DNA from: Pseudomonadota bacterium
Lineage (GTDB): Bacteria > Pseudomonadota > Alphaproteobacteria > Sphingomonadales > Sphingomonadaceae
Reading direction: 5' to 3'
DNA: 22,303 nt
Assembly: GCA_030271565.1 (NCBI GenBank)
Contig: JARXKR010000007.1
Location: 5,404 to 27,706, forward strand
Under the pieces are notes generated by a model. That model did not search any database and was not told where the DNA came from. It saw only the letters and a list, made by a program, of their open reading frames with translations. Every line of letters starts with the position of its first letter. Position 1 is the first letter of the stretch. Of the stretch, positions 15,735 through 22,303 are shown in pieces. The position numbers and the translations under genes were made by a program.

Positions 15735-16934
15735 ATGCAGCGCACGCCGATGTTGACCAAACGCCCCCTTCCCCTTGCCGGCATCGTCCTGGCCCTGATT
15801 GCCGGCGGCGCCATGCTGGCGGCCGGCAGCAACATCTGGCTGGCGCTGGCGGTGGTGGCGTTGTGGCTGGGCTCGCTGTGGCTGACCACGCCCGAGCCGC
15901 AGGTGTTCGACGCGCGGGTCGATGTGCGCGAACTGTCGCGCGACGCCATTCACGAAACGATCGAACCGGTCGCGCTGCCGTTGCTGCTGCTTGAGGGAAC
16001 CCGCATTGTCGAGGCCAACGCTGCCGCGCGCGCAGCGCTGGGGCACCATGTGCTTGGTCAGGATGCCCGTATCGCGCTGCGCCACCCCGATGCGATGCGA
16101 TTGATCGACATGCCCGATGGTGCGACCGTCTCTATCCCCGGCTTCATCGGCACTCGCAGCCTGTGGCAGCTGACCCGCCGCGCCATTGCCGGGGACCGCT
16201 GGATGATCGAACTGGCCGACCGCACCGCCGAATCCGACGTCAGCCGGGCGCACACCGATTTCGTCGCCAACGCCAGCCACGAATTGCGCACACCCTTGGC
16301 GGCAGTGATCGGATATGCCGAGACGCTGGGCGACGAGGGCGCGCCGACCGACCCCGAAACCCGCAATCGCTTCGTCGGGATCATCGATCGCGAAGCCCGG
16401 CGCATGCTCTCGCTGGTCGAGGACCTGATGACGCTCAGCCATGTCGAGGCCGAGAAGCATGATCGCCCGAGCGAGACGATCGACCTGTCGCAGCTCGCCG
16501 CGCGGGTGGTGGCCGAAGTGTCATCGCTCAAAGGCAAGGAACGCGTCACGCTGGCCGAGGCTGAGCCCGGCACGATCATCCTCGCCGATCCCGGCCAACT
16601 CGAACAATTGCTCCGCAACCTGATCGACAACGCGCTCAAGTACGGTGCCGACGATCAGCCGGTGACGGTTTCGGTCAAGCGCGAGGGCGACAGTCAGGCG
16701 CGGCTTTCGGTGCGGGATCGCGGCCCCGGGATCGCCCCGCATCACCTGCCGCACCTGACCCGGCGGTTTTACCGCACCGACCCCGGCCGCAGCCGCGCCT
16801 CGGGCGGTACCGGGCTGGGGCTGGCGATCGTCAAGCACATCGTCGAGCGGCACGGCGGCACGCTCGAGATTACCAGCGAACTGAGCCAGGGCACCGATGC
16901 CGCTGTCCTGCTACCGCTGATGCTGCGCGGCTAG
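15735..16934 (+). CDS. phoR: Phosphate-regulon sensor kinase PhoR
   Basis: The membrane-bound histidine kinase that phosphorylates PhoB under phosphate limitation and is restrained by Pst/PhoU. Two N-terminal membrane segments lie at about 13-30 and 34-51, followed by a PAS-like linker (about 75-165). The HisKA domain has NASHELRTPL with H182. The ATPase domain has NLIDNALKYG (N295/N299), DRGPGI and GGTGLGLAIV. The PhoR assignment rests on this arrangement and the pst operon close by; phoB is not seen and may follow phoU. The start is uncertain: 15735 is the first ATG, 15750 is an alternative, and a TTG at 15711 is also in frame; none has a good ribosome site. Its TAG stop interlocks with that of the opposite gene in one CTAG. 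Confidence 0.85.
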   Translation: MQRTPMLTKRPLPLAGIVLALIAGGAMLAAGSNIWLALAVVALWLGSLWLTTPEPQVFDARVDVRELSRDAIHETIEPVALPLLLLEGTRIVEANAAARAALGHHVLGQDARIALRHPDAMRLIDMPDGATVSIPGFIGTRSLWQLTRRAIAGDRWMIELADRTAESDVSRAHTDFVANASHELRTPLAAVIGYAETLGDEGAPTDPETRNRFVGIIDREARRMLSLVEDLMTLSHVEAEKHDRPSETIDLSQLAARVVAEVSSLKGKERVTLAEAEPGTIILADPGQLEQLLRNLIDNALKYGADDQPVTVSVKREGDSQARLSVRDRGPGIAPHHLPHLTRRFYRTDPGRSRASGGTGLGLAIVKHIVERHGGTLEITSELSQGTDAAVLLPLMLRG

Positions 16935-17602
16935 AACGAGGCCGAGAGTCCGGCGGTCAGCACGTGGTCGCTGGTATCGGGGCCATTGGGCACGAAGCCG
17001 TGCTGGTTGAGATAGCCGAAATCGATACCGATCTTTTTGCTAAGTGGCACCGTCACGAAGATCGCATTGCGCATCCGCTCAAGCCCGTCGACGGTCTGGA
17101 AGCTGCTGTTGTTGAGGTCGATGAAGAGCTCGTTGGACACCGACAGCGTTACTTTGCCGGCGATCGGCATGGTCGCCTTGACCTGCGGCCGCAGCCGCCA
17201 GCCGGTTCCGGTCTGACCTTCGCGCCAGCGTTCTTCAAGCCGCAGCCGCCCGCTCAGCTTAACCTTGCCGAGCACCGCAAAGTTGTCAAAGTTGACCTGT
17301 TGGCGAAAGCGATGTTCGCGGAAGCGAAAGGTGCCGTGGTTGTATTGCGGATCGAACGTGTAGCCGAGCCACAGGGTCACCACTTTGTTGACCTTCTTGC
17401 CCACCATGAAGTTGTTCTCGACCTCGTAGAACCCCTTGGCGTCGCTCGAGCGGAGCACCGTCTCGTTCGAGACCTTGAAATTGCCGGGCAAGGCAACGCC
17501 GACGTTGAGCGTCTGCCAGTATTGGGTGTCCTCGCTCGCAGCGGCGGGCGCAGCGGCAGCGATGGTCGCGGCCAAGGCCAGCGGTAGAAGCATTGAGCGC
17601 AT
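16931..17602 (-). CDS. DUF2490 outer-membrane beta-barrel protein
   Basis: A 223-residue exported protein. The signal peptide MRSMLLPLALAATIAAAAPA ends with likely cleavage before SEDTQYW. The rest alternates polar and hydrophobic residues in short strands (FKVSNETVLR, VTLWLGYTF, GRLRLEERW, FVTVPLSKKIGIDFGYL) and ends in ASF. The C-terminal aromatic residue is the usual signal for outer-membrane barrel assembly. It matches the DUF2490 family, whose function is unknown. The start at 17602 opens the signal peptide and follows AGGGG, so the longer frame to 17704 is not used. It is divergent from pstS, with a Pho-box-like site facing it, so phosphate control and a role in anion passage are plausible inferences. 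Confidence 0.85.
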   Translation of the reverse strand: MRSMLLPLALAATIAAAAPAAASEDTQYWQTLNVGVALPGNFKVSNETVLRSSDAKGFYEVENNFMVGKKVNKVVTLWLGYTFDPQYNHGTFRFREHRFRQQVNFDNFAVLGKVKLSGRLRLEERWREGQTGTGWRLRPQVKATMPIAGKVTLSVSNELFIDLNNSSFQTVDGLERMRNAIFVTVPLSKKIGIDFGYLNQHGFVPNGPDTSDHVLTAGLSASF

Positions 17603-17654
17603 TTGATGGGATCCCCTGACTGGCGGTTGTTGCCGCGCTTGGTATGAAGTTTTT

Positions 17655-17672
17655 GTGACACATTCATGACTG
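17655..17672 (-). promoter_or_regulatory. Putative Pho box facing the DUF2490 gene
   Basis: Read on the minus strand, CAGTCATGAATGTGTCAC is two 7-base half-sites 11 bp apart, each with one mismatch to CTGTCAT/CTGTCAC, the E. coli-type PhoB consensus. It sits 53 bases upstream of the DUF2490 start, a suitable place for a PhoB-activated promoter that lacks its own -35. Confidence 0.6.
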
Positions 17673-17722
17673 TCTGTGTCAATCGTTCGACCATTAGGTG
17701 ACAAGCACTCGCTGCCAGCATA

Positions 17723-17740
17723 ATGTCATGGATCTGTCAC
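17723..17740 (+). promoter_or_regulatory. Putative Pho box upstream of pstS
   Basis: ATGTCATGGATCTGTCAC: half-sites ATGTCAT and CTGTCAC, 11 bp apart, with only the first base off the consensus. It ends 49 bases before the pstS ATG and points toward pstS. Location before a pst operon makes it a strong candidate for PhoB binding. Confidence 0.75.
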
Positions 17741-17789
17741 ACAAGCAGACCAGAGCGCAGGTCAGGTAACGCCACAGGGAGCGATTCGC

Positions 17790-18836
17790 ATGACCAGAAA
17801 ATCTATCATCGCCTTTACTGCAGCCGTGTCGGCCGCAGCATTGCTATCAGCTTGCGGCGGCGGCCAGGGCGGTTCGCGCGACCAGGTCCGCGCAGTCGGT
17901 TCCTCGACCGTGTTTCCCTTCGCCAAGGCGGTGGCCGATTCGCTCGCCAAGTCGAACTCGGCGATCAAATCGCCGATCGTCGAAGGCACCGGCACCGGCG
18001 CGGGCATGAAGCTGTTCTGCGCCGGGGTTGGCGTGCAATATCCCGATATCGAAGACGCCTCGCGCCGCATGAAGAAGAGCGAGTACGAGGAATGCGCCAA
18101 GAACAAGGTCGACAAAATCGTCGAAATCCAGGTCGGGCTTGATGGCGTTGCCTTCGCGGAATCGAAGGGCGGCCTCGGCCTCAAGCTTACGCCTGAAGAT
18201 GTCTACAAGGCGCTCGCTGCCAACCCTTACGGCAAGCCCAACACCGCCAAGACCTGGCGCGACGTCAACCCGGCCTTCCCCGCCGAGGCAATCCTGGTCT
18301 ACGGCCCGCCGAGCACCTCGGGCACGCGCGATGCGCTCAAGGAGCTGATCCTGATGAAGGGCTGCGACGCCAATGCCGAGATGAAGGCATTGAAGGTCAG
18401 CAACAAGGACCAGCACGACAAGGTCTGCGGCGAAGTGCGCAGCGACGGCGCGTATGTGGACTCGGGCGAAAACGACAACCTGATCGTGCAGAAGCTTGAA
18501 GCTAATCCCAAGGCGGTCGGCATCTTCGGCTATTCGTACCTTGAAGAGAATTCCGACAAGCTGGTCGGGCTGACGATGAACGGGATTGCGCCGACCTACG
18601 CATCGATTTCGGACTTCACTTACCCTGGCGCGCGCCCGCTCTACATCTACGTCAAGGCGGCGCACCTCGATGCAATCAAGGGCCTGCGCGAATATGTCGC
18701 CGAATGGGCTAAGAGCTGGGGCAAGGACGGACTTTTGGCTAAGCAAGGCATGGTTGTGGCTCCTGACTCGGTTCTCGCCGCCAGCGCTGCTACCGCCAAA
18801 GCGATGACCCTGCTCGATCCCAGCAGCCTTAAGTAA
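17790..18836 (+). CDS. pstS: Phosphate-binding lipoprotein PstS
   Basis: The periplasmic phosphate-binding component of the Pst ABC importer, 348 residues. It begins with a lipoprotein signal ending in the lipobox LSAC (C22), followed by a glycine linker, so the protein is membrane-anchored. The PBP-like-2 fold shows RAVGSSTVFPFAKAVAD near the start, EGTGTGAGMK, IVEIQVGLDGVAFAESKGG, GPPSTSGTRDALKEL (the phosphate-contacting serine/threonine/arginine loop) and GIFGYSYL. Its length and style match the SphX/PstS type rather than E. coli PstS. The ribosome site AGGGAG is eight bases upstream of the ATG. It is the first gene of pstSCAB-phoU and is preceded by a Pho-box-like site. Confidence 0.95.
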   Translation: MTRKSIIAFTAAVSAAALLSACGGGQGGSRDQVRAVGSSTVFPFAKAVADSLAKSNSAIKSPIVEGTGTGAGMKLFCAGVGVQYPDIEDASRRMKKSEYEECAKNKVDKIVEIQVGLDGVAFAESKGGLGLKLTPEDVYKALAANPYGKPNTAKTWRDVNPAFPAEAILVYGPPSTSGTRDALKELILMKGCDANAEMKALKVSNKDQHDKVCGEVRSDGAYVDSGENDNLIVQKLEANPKAVGIFGYSYLEENSDKLVGLTMNGIAPTYASISDFTYPGARPLYIYVKAAHLDAIKGLREYVAEWAKSWGKDGLLAKQGMVVAPDSVLAASAATAKAMTLLDPSSLK

Positions 18837-18855
18837 AGCAGGCCAACCAAGCGCA

Positions 18856-20247
18856 ATGACGCCCGCCATTCCTGTACTCCTGGCCATCGCCTTGGGGCTT
18901 GCAGGATGGCTGGCGGCGCGCGCGCGGGCGTGGACCATGCGCAGCGCAGCCCGGGTCGACGGCGGCGAGCTCCTCTCGCTGCCGGTCTATCATGCCTGGT
19001 ATGTCGCGTTATGGGCCGCGCTGCCCGCGGTGCTGTTTGCTGCGGTGTGGTCGGCAATCAGCCCGGGGCTGGTCCTGTCGCAAGTATTGACCGATCCGGC
19101 TGCGGCGCAAATCCCGCCGTTCGGGATCGAGCGCGACGCGATCCTCGCCGAAGCACAGTCGCTCGCCAGCGGCCAAAGCGGTGCGGTGTTCAACCAGCAA
19201 GCGCGTACCCTGGTCGAGCCGTTCCGGGCAGCACTGAGCTATTTCTCGACCATCGGGATCGTCGTCACCTTGCTGCTCGGGATTGCCGGCGGCGTCTTCG
19301 CCTACACCAGGCTCCAGCCCAAATTCGCCGCGCGCGCCAAAGTCGAGCGGATCGTGATGGCGGTGCTGCTGCTCGCCTCGCTCGTCGCGATCTTCACGAC
19401 CTTTGGCATCGTCGCGTCATTACTGTTTGAAACCGCGCGATTTTTCCACGCGATCAATCCGGTGGATTTCCTCTTCGGAACCCACTGGAACCCGGATTCG
19501 ATGGCCGATCCGGCCACCGTGCGCAGCGACAGCTACGGCGCGGTGCCGCTGTTCTGGGGCACGGTGTTCATCGGAGCGATCATTGCTATGATAGTTGCGC
19601 TGCCGCTTGGACTGATGAGTGCGATCTACCTCACCCAGTACGCCAGCGCGACCGTTCGGCGGTGGATGAAGCCACTGCTCGAAATCCTCGCCGGGGTGCC
19701 GACCGTGGTTTACGGCTATTTCGCCGCGCTCACGGTAGCCCCGCTGATCCGCGACTTTGGCCATGCGATCGGCATCGCCAGCGCCTCGAGCGAGAGCGCG
19801 CTCGCTGCGGGTGTGGTGATGGGAATCATGATCATCCCGTTCGTTTCATCAATGGCCGATGATTCGATCACGGCCGTACCGCAGGCGATGCGTGACGGCA
19901 GCCTGGCAATGGGCGCGACTACCTCGGAAACCATCCGCCGCGTGCTGATTCCCGCCGCCCTGCCGGGGATTGTCGCCGGCATCATGCTCGCGGTCAGCCG
20001 TGCGATCGGCGAAACGATGATCGTGGTGATGGCCGCTGGCGCAACTGCTCGGCTCACCGCCAATCCGTTCGAGAGCATGACCACGGTGACGTTCCAGATC
20101 GTTGCCTTGCTCACCGGCGAAGGCAGCTTCGATCACCCCGCCACGCTGGCCGCCTTCGCGCTGGGTATGGTGCTGTTCTTGGTCACGCTGGCGCTCAACT
20201 TCATCGCGCTGCGCGTGGTCAAACGGTTCCGCGAAGCATATGAGTAG
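18856..20247 (+). CDS. pstC: Phosphate ABC transporter permease PstC
   Basis: An inner-membrane permease subunit that pairs with PstA to form the phosphate channel. It has 463 residues, longer than E. coli PstC (about 320). The extra N-terminal part (1 to about 190) has an initial membrane helix, a second at about 50-70, a periplasmic segment, and helices near 130-150 and 165-185. The permease core starts around 230 (LFWGTVFIGAIIAMIVALPL). The cytoplasmic EAA-type loop is GSLAMGATTSETIRRVLIPA followed by ALPG (about 350-372), which docks on PstB. RAIGETMIVVMAAG follows. The stop overlaps the pstA start by eight bases, indicating translational coupling. Confidence 0.95.
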   Translation: MTPAIPVLLAIALGLAGWLAARARAWTMRSAARVDGGELLSLPVYHAWYVALWAALPAVLFAAVWSAISPGLVLSQVLTDPAAAQIPPFGIERDAILAEAQSLASGQSGAVFNQQARTLVEPFRAALSYFSTIGIVVTLLLGIAGGVFAYTRLQPKFAARAKVERIVMAVLLLASLVAIFTTFGIVASLLFETARFFHAINPVDFLFGTHWNPDSMADPATVRSDSYGAVPLFWGTVFIGAIIAMIVALPLGLMSAIYLTQYASATVRRWMKPLLEILAGVPTVVYGYFAALTVAPLIRDFGHAIGIASASSESALAAGVVMGIMIIPFVSSMADDSITAVPQAMRDGSLAMGATTSETIRRVLIPAALPGIVAGIMLAVSRAIGETMIVVMAAGATARLTANPFESMTTVTFQIVALLTGEGSFDHPATLAAFALGMVLFLVTLALNFIALRVVKRFREAYE

Positions 20248-21466
20248 CCTCGTCTCCGCCCGCCTCAAGGCCCGCTATGCGGCCGAGCGCCGGTTCAAGG
20301 CGGTCGGCTTTGGCGCGGTCCTGTTCTCCGCGCTGGTGCTAGCCTTCCTGCTGATCAGCATGACCAGCAACGCGCTGGGCGGGTTCACCCGCGCCGAGAT
20401 GCGCTTCGACGTGGACCTGACGAGCGGAGTTCTGACCATCGATCCCGCTCAGCTCCAAGGCTCAGCTGCGATGGACGCGCTCAAGGGCGCTGGCTTGCCC
20501 GATGTCGTCAAATTCGCCGCGAGCAAGGCACTGGGTGATGCGGCCGCGAACGAACTGCCCGACGATGCCTGGCAGGAAGTCGGCAGACTGCTGATCAAGG
20601 ACCCATCGCGCCTCACCGCCAAATTCCCGGTTTCGCTGCCGGCCAGCGACGGGCTTGCTTCGGCGATGCGCGGCGACGGGACCGACGCCGAAAAGGCCCT
20701 CGCCGCCCAACTCAAGTCCAAAGGTAGCCTGGTCCGCGCTGCCGACTGGGGGTTCCTCAGCCGCGGCGACGCGACAGGACCGCAGGCGGTGGGCATCTGG
20801 GGTGCGCTCAAGGGTTCGCTCCTGACGATGCTGGTTACGCTGCTGCTGGCCTTTCCGGTCGGAGTCTTCGCGGCGGTCTATCTCGAGGAATTCGCCTCCA
20901 AGAACCGCTGGACCGAACTGATCGAGGTCTCGATCAACAATCTTGCCGCGGTGCCTTCGATCATCTTCGGGCTGCTCGGGCTCGCGGTCTTCCTCGGACT
21001 GTTTCCCAACTGGCGCTCGGCGCCGCTGATCGGCGGGATGACGCTCGCGCTGATGACCATGCCGGTAATCGTGATTTCGGGGCGCAACGCGATCAAGGCG
21101 GTGCCGCCGTCGATCCGCGACGCCGCACTGGCGATCGGCGCGAGTCCGGTCCAGACCGTGTTCCATCATGTCCTGCCGCTTGCGCTGCCCGGCATCCTGA
21201 CCGGCACGATCATTGGCATGGCGCGCGCGTTGGGCGAAACCGCGCCGCTGTTGATGATCGGGATGAAGGCCTTCGTCGCCACGCCGCCCGATGGCTTCAC
21301 CTCGCCCTCGAGCGTGCTGCCGGTGCAGATCTTCCTGTGGTCGGACGAGATCGACCGCGGCTTCGTCGAACGCACTTCCGCCGCCATTATCGTCCTGCTG
21401 GCCTTCCTGCTGGTGATGAACGGGATGGCCATCTATCTTCGTAACCGTTTCGAGAACCGATGGTGA
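20240..21466 (+). CDS. pstA: Phosphate ABC transporter permease PstA
   Basis: The second permease subunit, 408 residues. The start is ATG 20240, inside the end of pstC; the frame extends further upstream, but only through pstC. After a first helix (about 22-41) comes a soluble insert of about 135 residues (45-180), which resembles the DUF3333 N-terminal region found in many alphaproteobacterial PstA proteins. The permease core (about 184-405) includes SLLTMLVTLLLAFPVGVFAA, NNLAAVPSIIFGLLGLAVFL and the EAA-type loop AALAIGASPVQTVFHHVLPL, with RALGETAPLLMIG after it. The C-terminal helix is followed by a short basic tail. It overlaps pstB by seven bases. Confidence 0.95.
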   Translation: MSSLVSARLKARYAAERRFKAVGFGAVLFSALVLAFLLISMTSNALGGFTRAEMRFDVDLTSGVLTIDPAQLQGSAAMDALKGAGLPDVVKFAASKALGDAAANELPDDAWQEVGRLLIKDPSRLTAKFPVSLPASDGLASAMRGDGTDAEKALAAQLKSKGSLVRAADWGFLSRGDATGPQAVGIWGALKGSLLTMLVTLLLAFPVGVFAAVYLEEFASKNRWTELIEVSINNLAAVPSIIFGLLGLAVFLGLFPNWRSAPLIGGMTLALMTMPVIVISGRNAIKAVPPSIRDAALAIGASPVQTVFHHVLPLALPGILTGTIIGMARALGETAPLLMIGMKAFVATPPDGFTSPSSVLPVQIFLWSDEIDRGFVERTSAAIIVLLAFLLVMNGMAIYLRNRFENRW

Positions 21467-22248
21467 CCCAATCCAATCCCCTAGACCAAGCCACACCCCG
21501 GCTCGCCGCACGCGACGTTTCGGTGTACTACGGTGACAAGCGCGCCATCGATAATGTCTCGATCGACATTACCGACGAGTACGTCACCGCGTTTATCGGT
21601 CCGTCTGGCTGCGGCAAATCGACCTTCCTGCGCACCTTCAACCGGATGAACGACACCATTGCGGGAGCCCGGGTCGAGGGCGAGATCTCGCTCGACGGGG
21701 AAGACATCTACAAGTCTGGCATGGACGTGGTGCAGCTGCGCGCCCGGGTCGGGATGGTGTTCCAGAAGCCCAACCCGTTCCCCAAGACGATCTACGAAAA
21801 TGTCGCTTACGGCCCGCGTATCCACGGTCTTTCCTCAAGCAAGGCCGAACTCGATGAAGTGGTCGAGCGCAGCCTGAAACGCGCCGGACTGTGGGACGAA
21901 GTCAAAGACCGGCTGGCCGACAGCGGCACCGCCTTGTCAGGCGGGCAGCAGCAGCGGCTGTGCATCGCGCGGGCAATCGCAGTCGATCCCGAAGTGATCC
22001 TGATGGACGAGCCGTGCTCGGCACTCGATCCGATTGCCACCGCGCGGATCGAGGAGCTGATTTCTGACCTGCGCGGCAAATATGCGATCGTGATCGTTAC
22101 CCATTCGATGCAGCAGGCTGCGCGCGTGTCGCAGCGCACCGCGTTCTTCCACCTCGGCAAGATCGTCGAATACGGCAAGACTTCGGAAATCTTCACCAAC
22201 CCGCGTGAGGAACGCACCAAAGATTATATTACCGGAAGGTATGGGTAG
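21460..22248 (+). CDS. pstB: Phosphate ABC transporter ATPase PstB
   Basis: The cytoplasmic ATPase that powers phosphate import and takes part in PhoR signalling. It has 262 residues, the normal length. Walker A is GPSGCGKST (47-55), the Q-loop lies in GMVFQKPNPFPKTIYENVAY, the signature is LSGGQQQRL (159-167), Walker B is VILMDEP (179-185) with the SALDP D-loop just after, and the H-loop histidine is H215 (VTHSMQQ). The C-terminal GKIVEYGKTSEIF and DYITGRYG are typical of PstB. The ATG at 21460 overlaps the pstA stop. Confidence 0.97.
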   Translation: MVTQSNPLDQATPRLAARDVSVYYGDKRAIDNVSIDITDEYVTAFIGPSGCGKSTFLRTFNRMNDTIAGARVEGEISLDGEDIYKSGMDVVQLRARVGMVFQKPNPFPKTIYENVAYGPRIHGLSSSKAELDEVVERSLKRAGLWDEVKDRLADSGTALSGGQQQRLCIARAIAVDPEVILMDEPCSALDPIATARIEELISDLRGKYAIVIVTHSMQQAARVSQRTAFFHLGKIVEYGKTSEIFTNPREERTKDYITGRYG

Positions 22249-22249
22249 G

Positions 22250-22303
22250 ATGGCACAGGAACACACGGTCAAGGCCTTTGACGCCGACATCACCCGGTTG
22301 CGC
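22250..22303 (+). CDS. phoU: Phosphate signalling regulator PhoU (3' end outside the window)
   Basis: Only the first 18 codons are present: MAQEHTVKAFDADITRLR, the typical opening of alphaproteobacterial PhoU. PhoU is a helical protein that links the Pst transporter to PhoR and shuts off the regulon when phosphate is ample. The ATG at 22250 is one base after the pstB stop and has GGAAGG ten bases upstream. An in-frame ATG at 22241 would be only one base from that site and is less likely. Confidence 0.88.
   Translation, partial: MAQEHTVKAFDADITRLR

Noticed and set aside
17847..18938. Minus-strand 363-codon frame under pstS
   Set aside because: It is antisense to an unmistakable PstS and has no domain.
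20462..21511. Minus-strand 349-codon frame under pstA
   Set aside because: It is a shadow of PstA with R/Q/D/H-rich translation, and it would also cross the pstA/pstB junction.

Overview
The window reads as chromosomal DNA of a high-GC alphaproteobacterium. Gene content and protein style (DUF2490 protein beside pst, GCCGGGACCCAG-type REP palindromes, HisKA_2 kinase, a PstA with a large periplasmic insert) point to Sphingomonadales. This placement is inference from recognised families, not from a marker gene. Genes are tightly packed, with several start/stop overlaps.

Layout. (1) 2-2007: a metal-dependent amidohydrolase, cut by the left window edge, overlaps an iron-type alcohol dehydrogenase; this looks catabolic. 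(2) 2070-5366: one 1098-residue membrane protein joins a GH18-like domain, a NodB-type polysaccharide deacetylase and a GT2 processive glycosyltransferase. (3) 5398-6420: a scar region. It holds a GIY-YIG nuclease gene bracketed by inverted 31-bp REP-like repeats and broken by a second REP pair, then a fragment of a tyrosine recombinase. (4) 6421-9901: a PAS-containing HisKA_2 sensor kinase, a MOSC-domain protein on the minus strand, a GC-rich palindromic element, and a nitronate monooxygenase-like flavoprotein. (5) 9914-13091, minus strand: a compact run of four genes, namely an exported protein of unknown function, a flavodoxin-like reductase, an unrecognised protein and a small AHH/HNH nuclease. 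(6) 13215-15395: recJ and a VOC-fold protein. (7) 15471-15670: two tRNA-Glu genes with anticodons TTC and CTC. (8) 15735-22303: a phosphate-starvation locus, with phoR, a convergent DUF2490 outer-membrane protein, then pstS-pstC-pstA-pstB-phoU. phoU runs off the right edge.

How the parts work together. The phosphate block is the clearest functional unit. The gap between the DUF2490 gene and pstS contains two Pho-box-like direct repeats with 11-bp spacing, one on each strand. This predicts that phosphate limitation drives both the Pst transporter and the outer-membrane protein, with the PhoR kinase encoded next door. The most unusual single gene is the GH18/deacetylase/glycosyltransferase fusion, which carries on one chain activities that the poly-N-acetylglucosamine system spreads over PgaB and PgaC. 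I found no CRISPR array, rRNA gene, riboswitch or intact insertion sequence.
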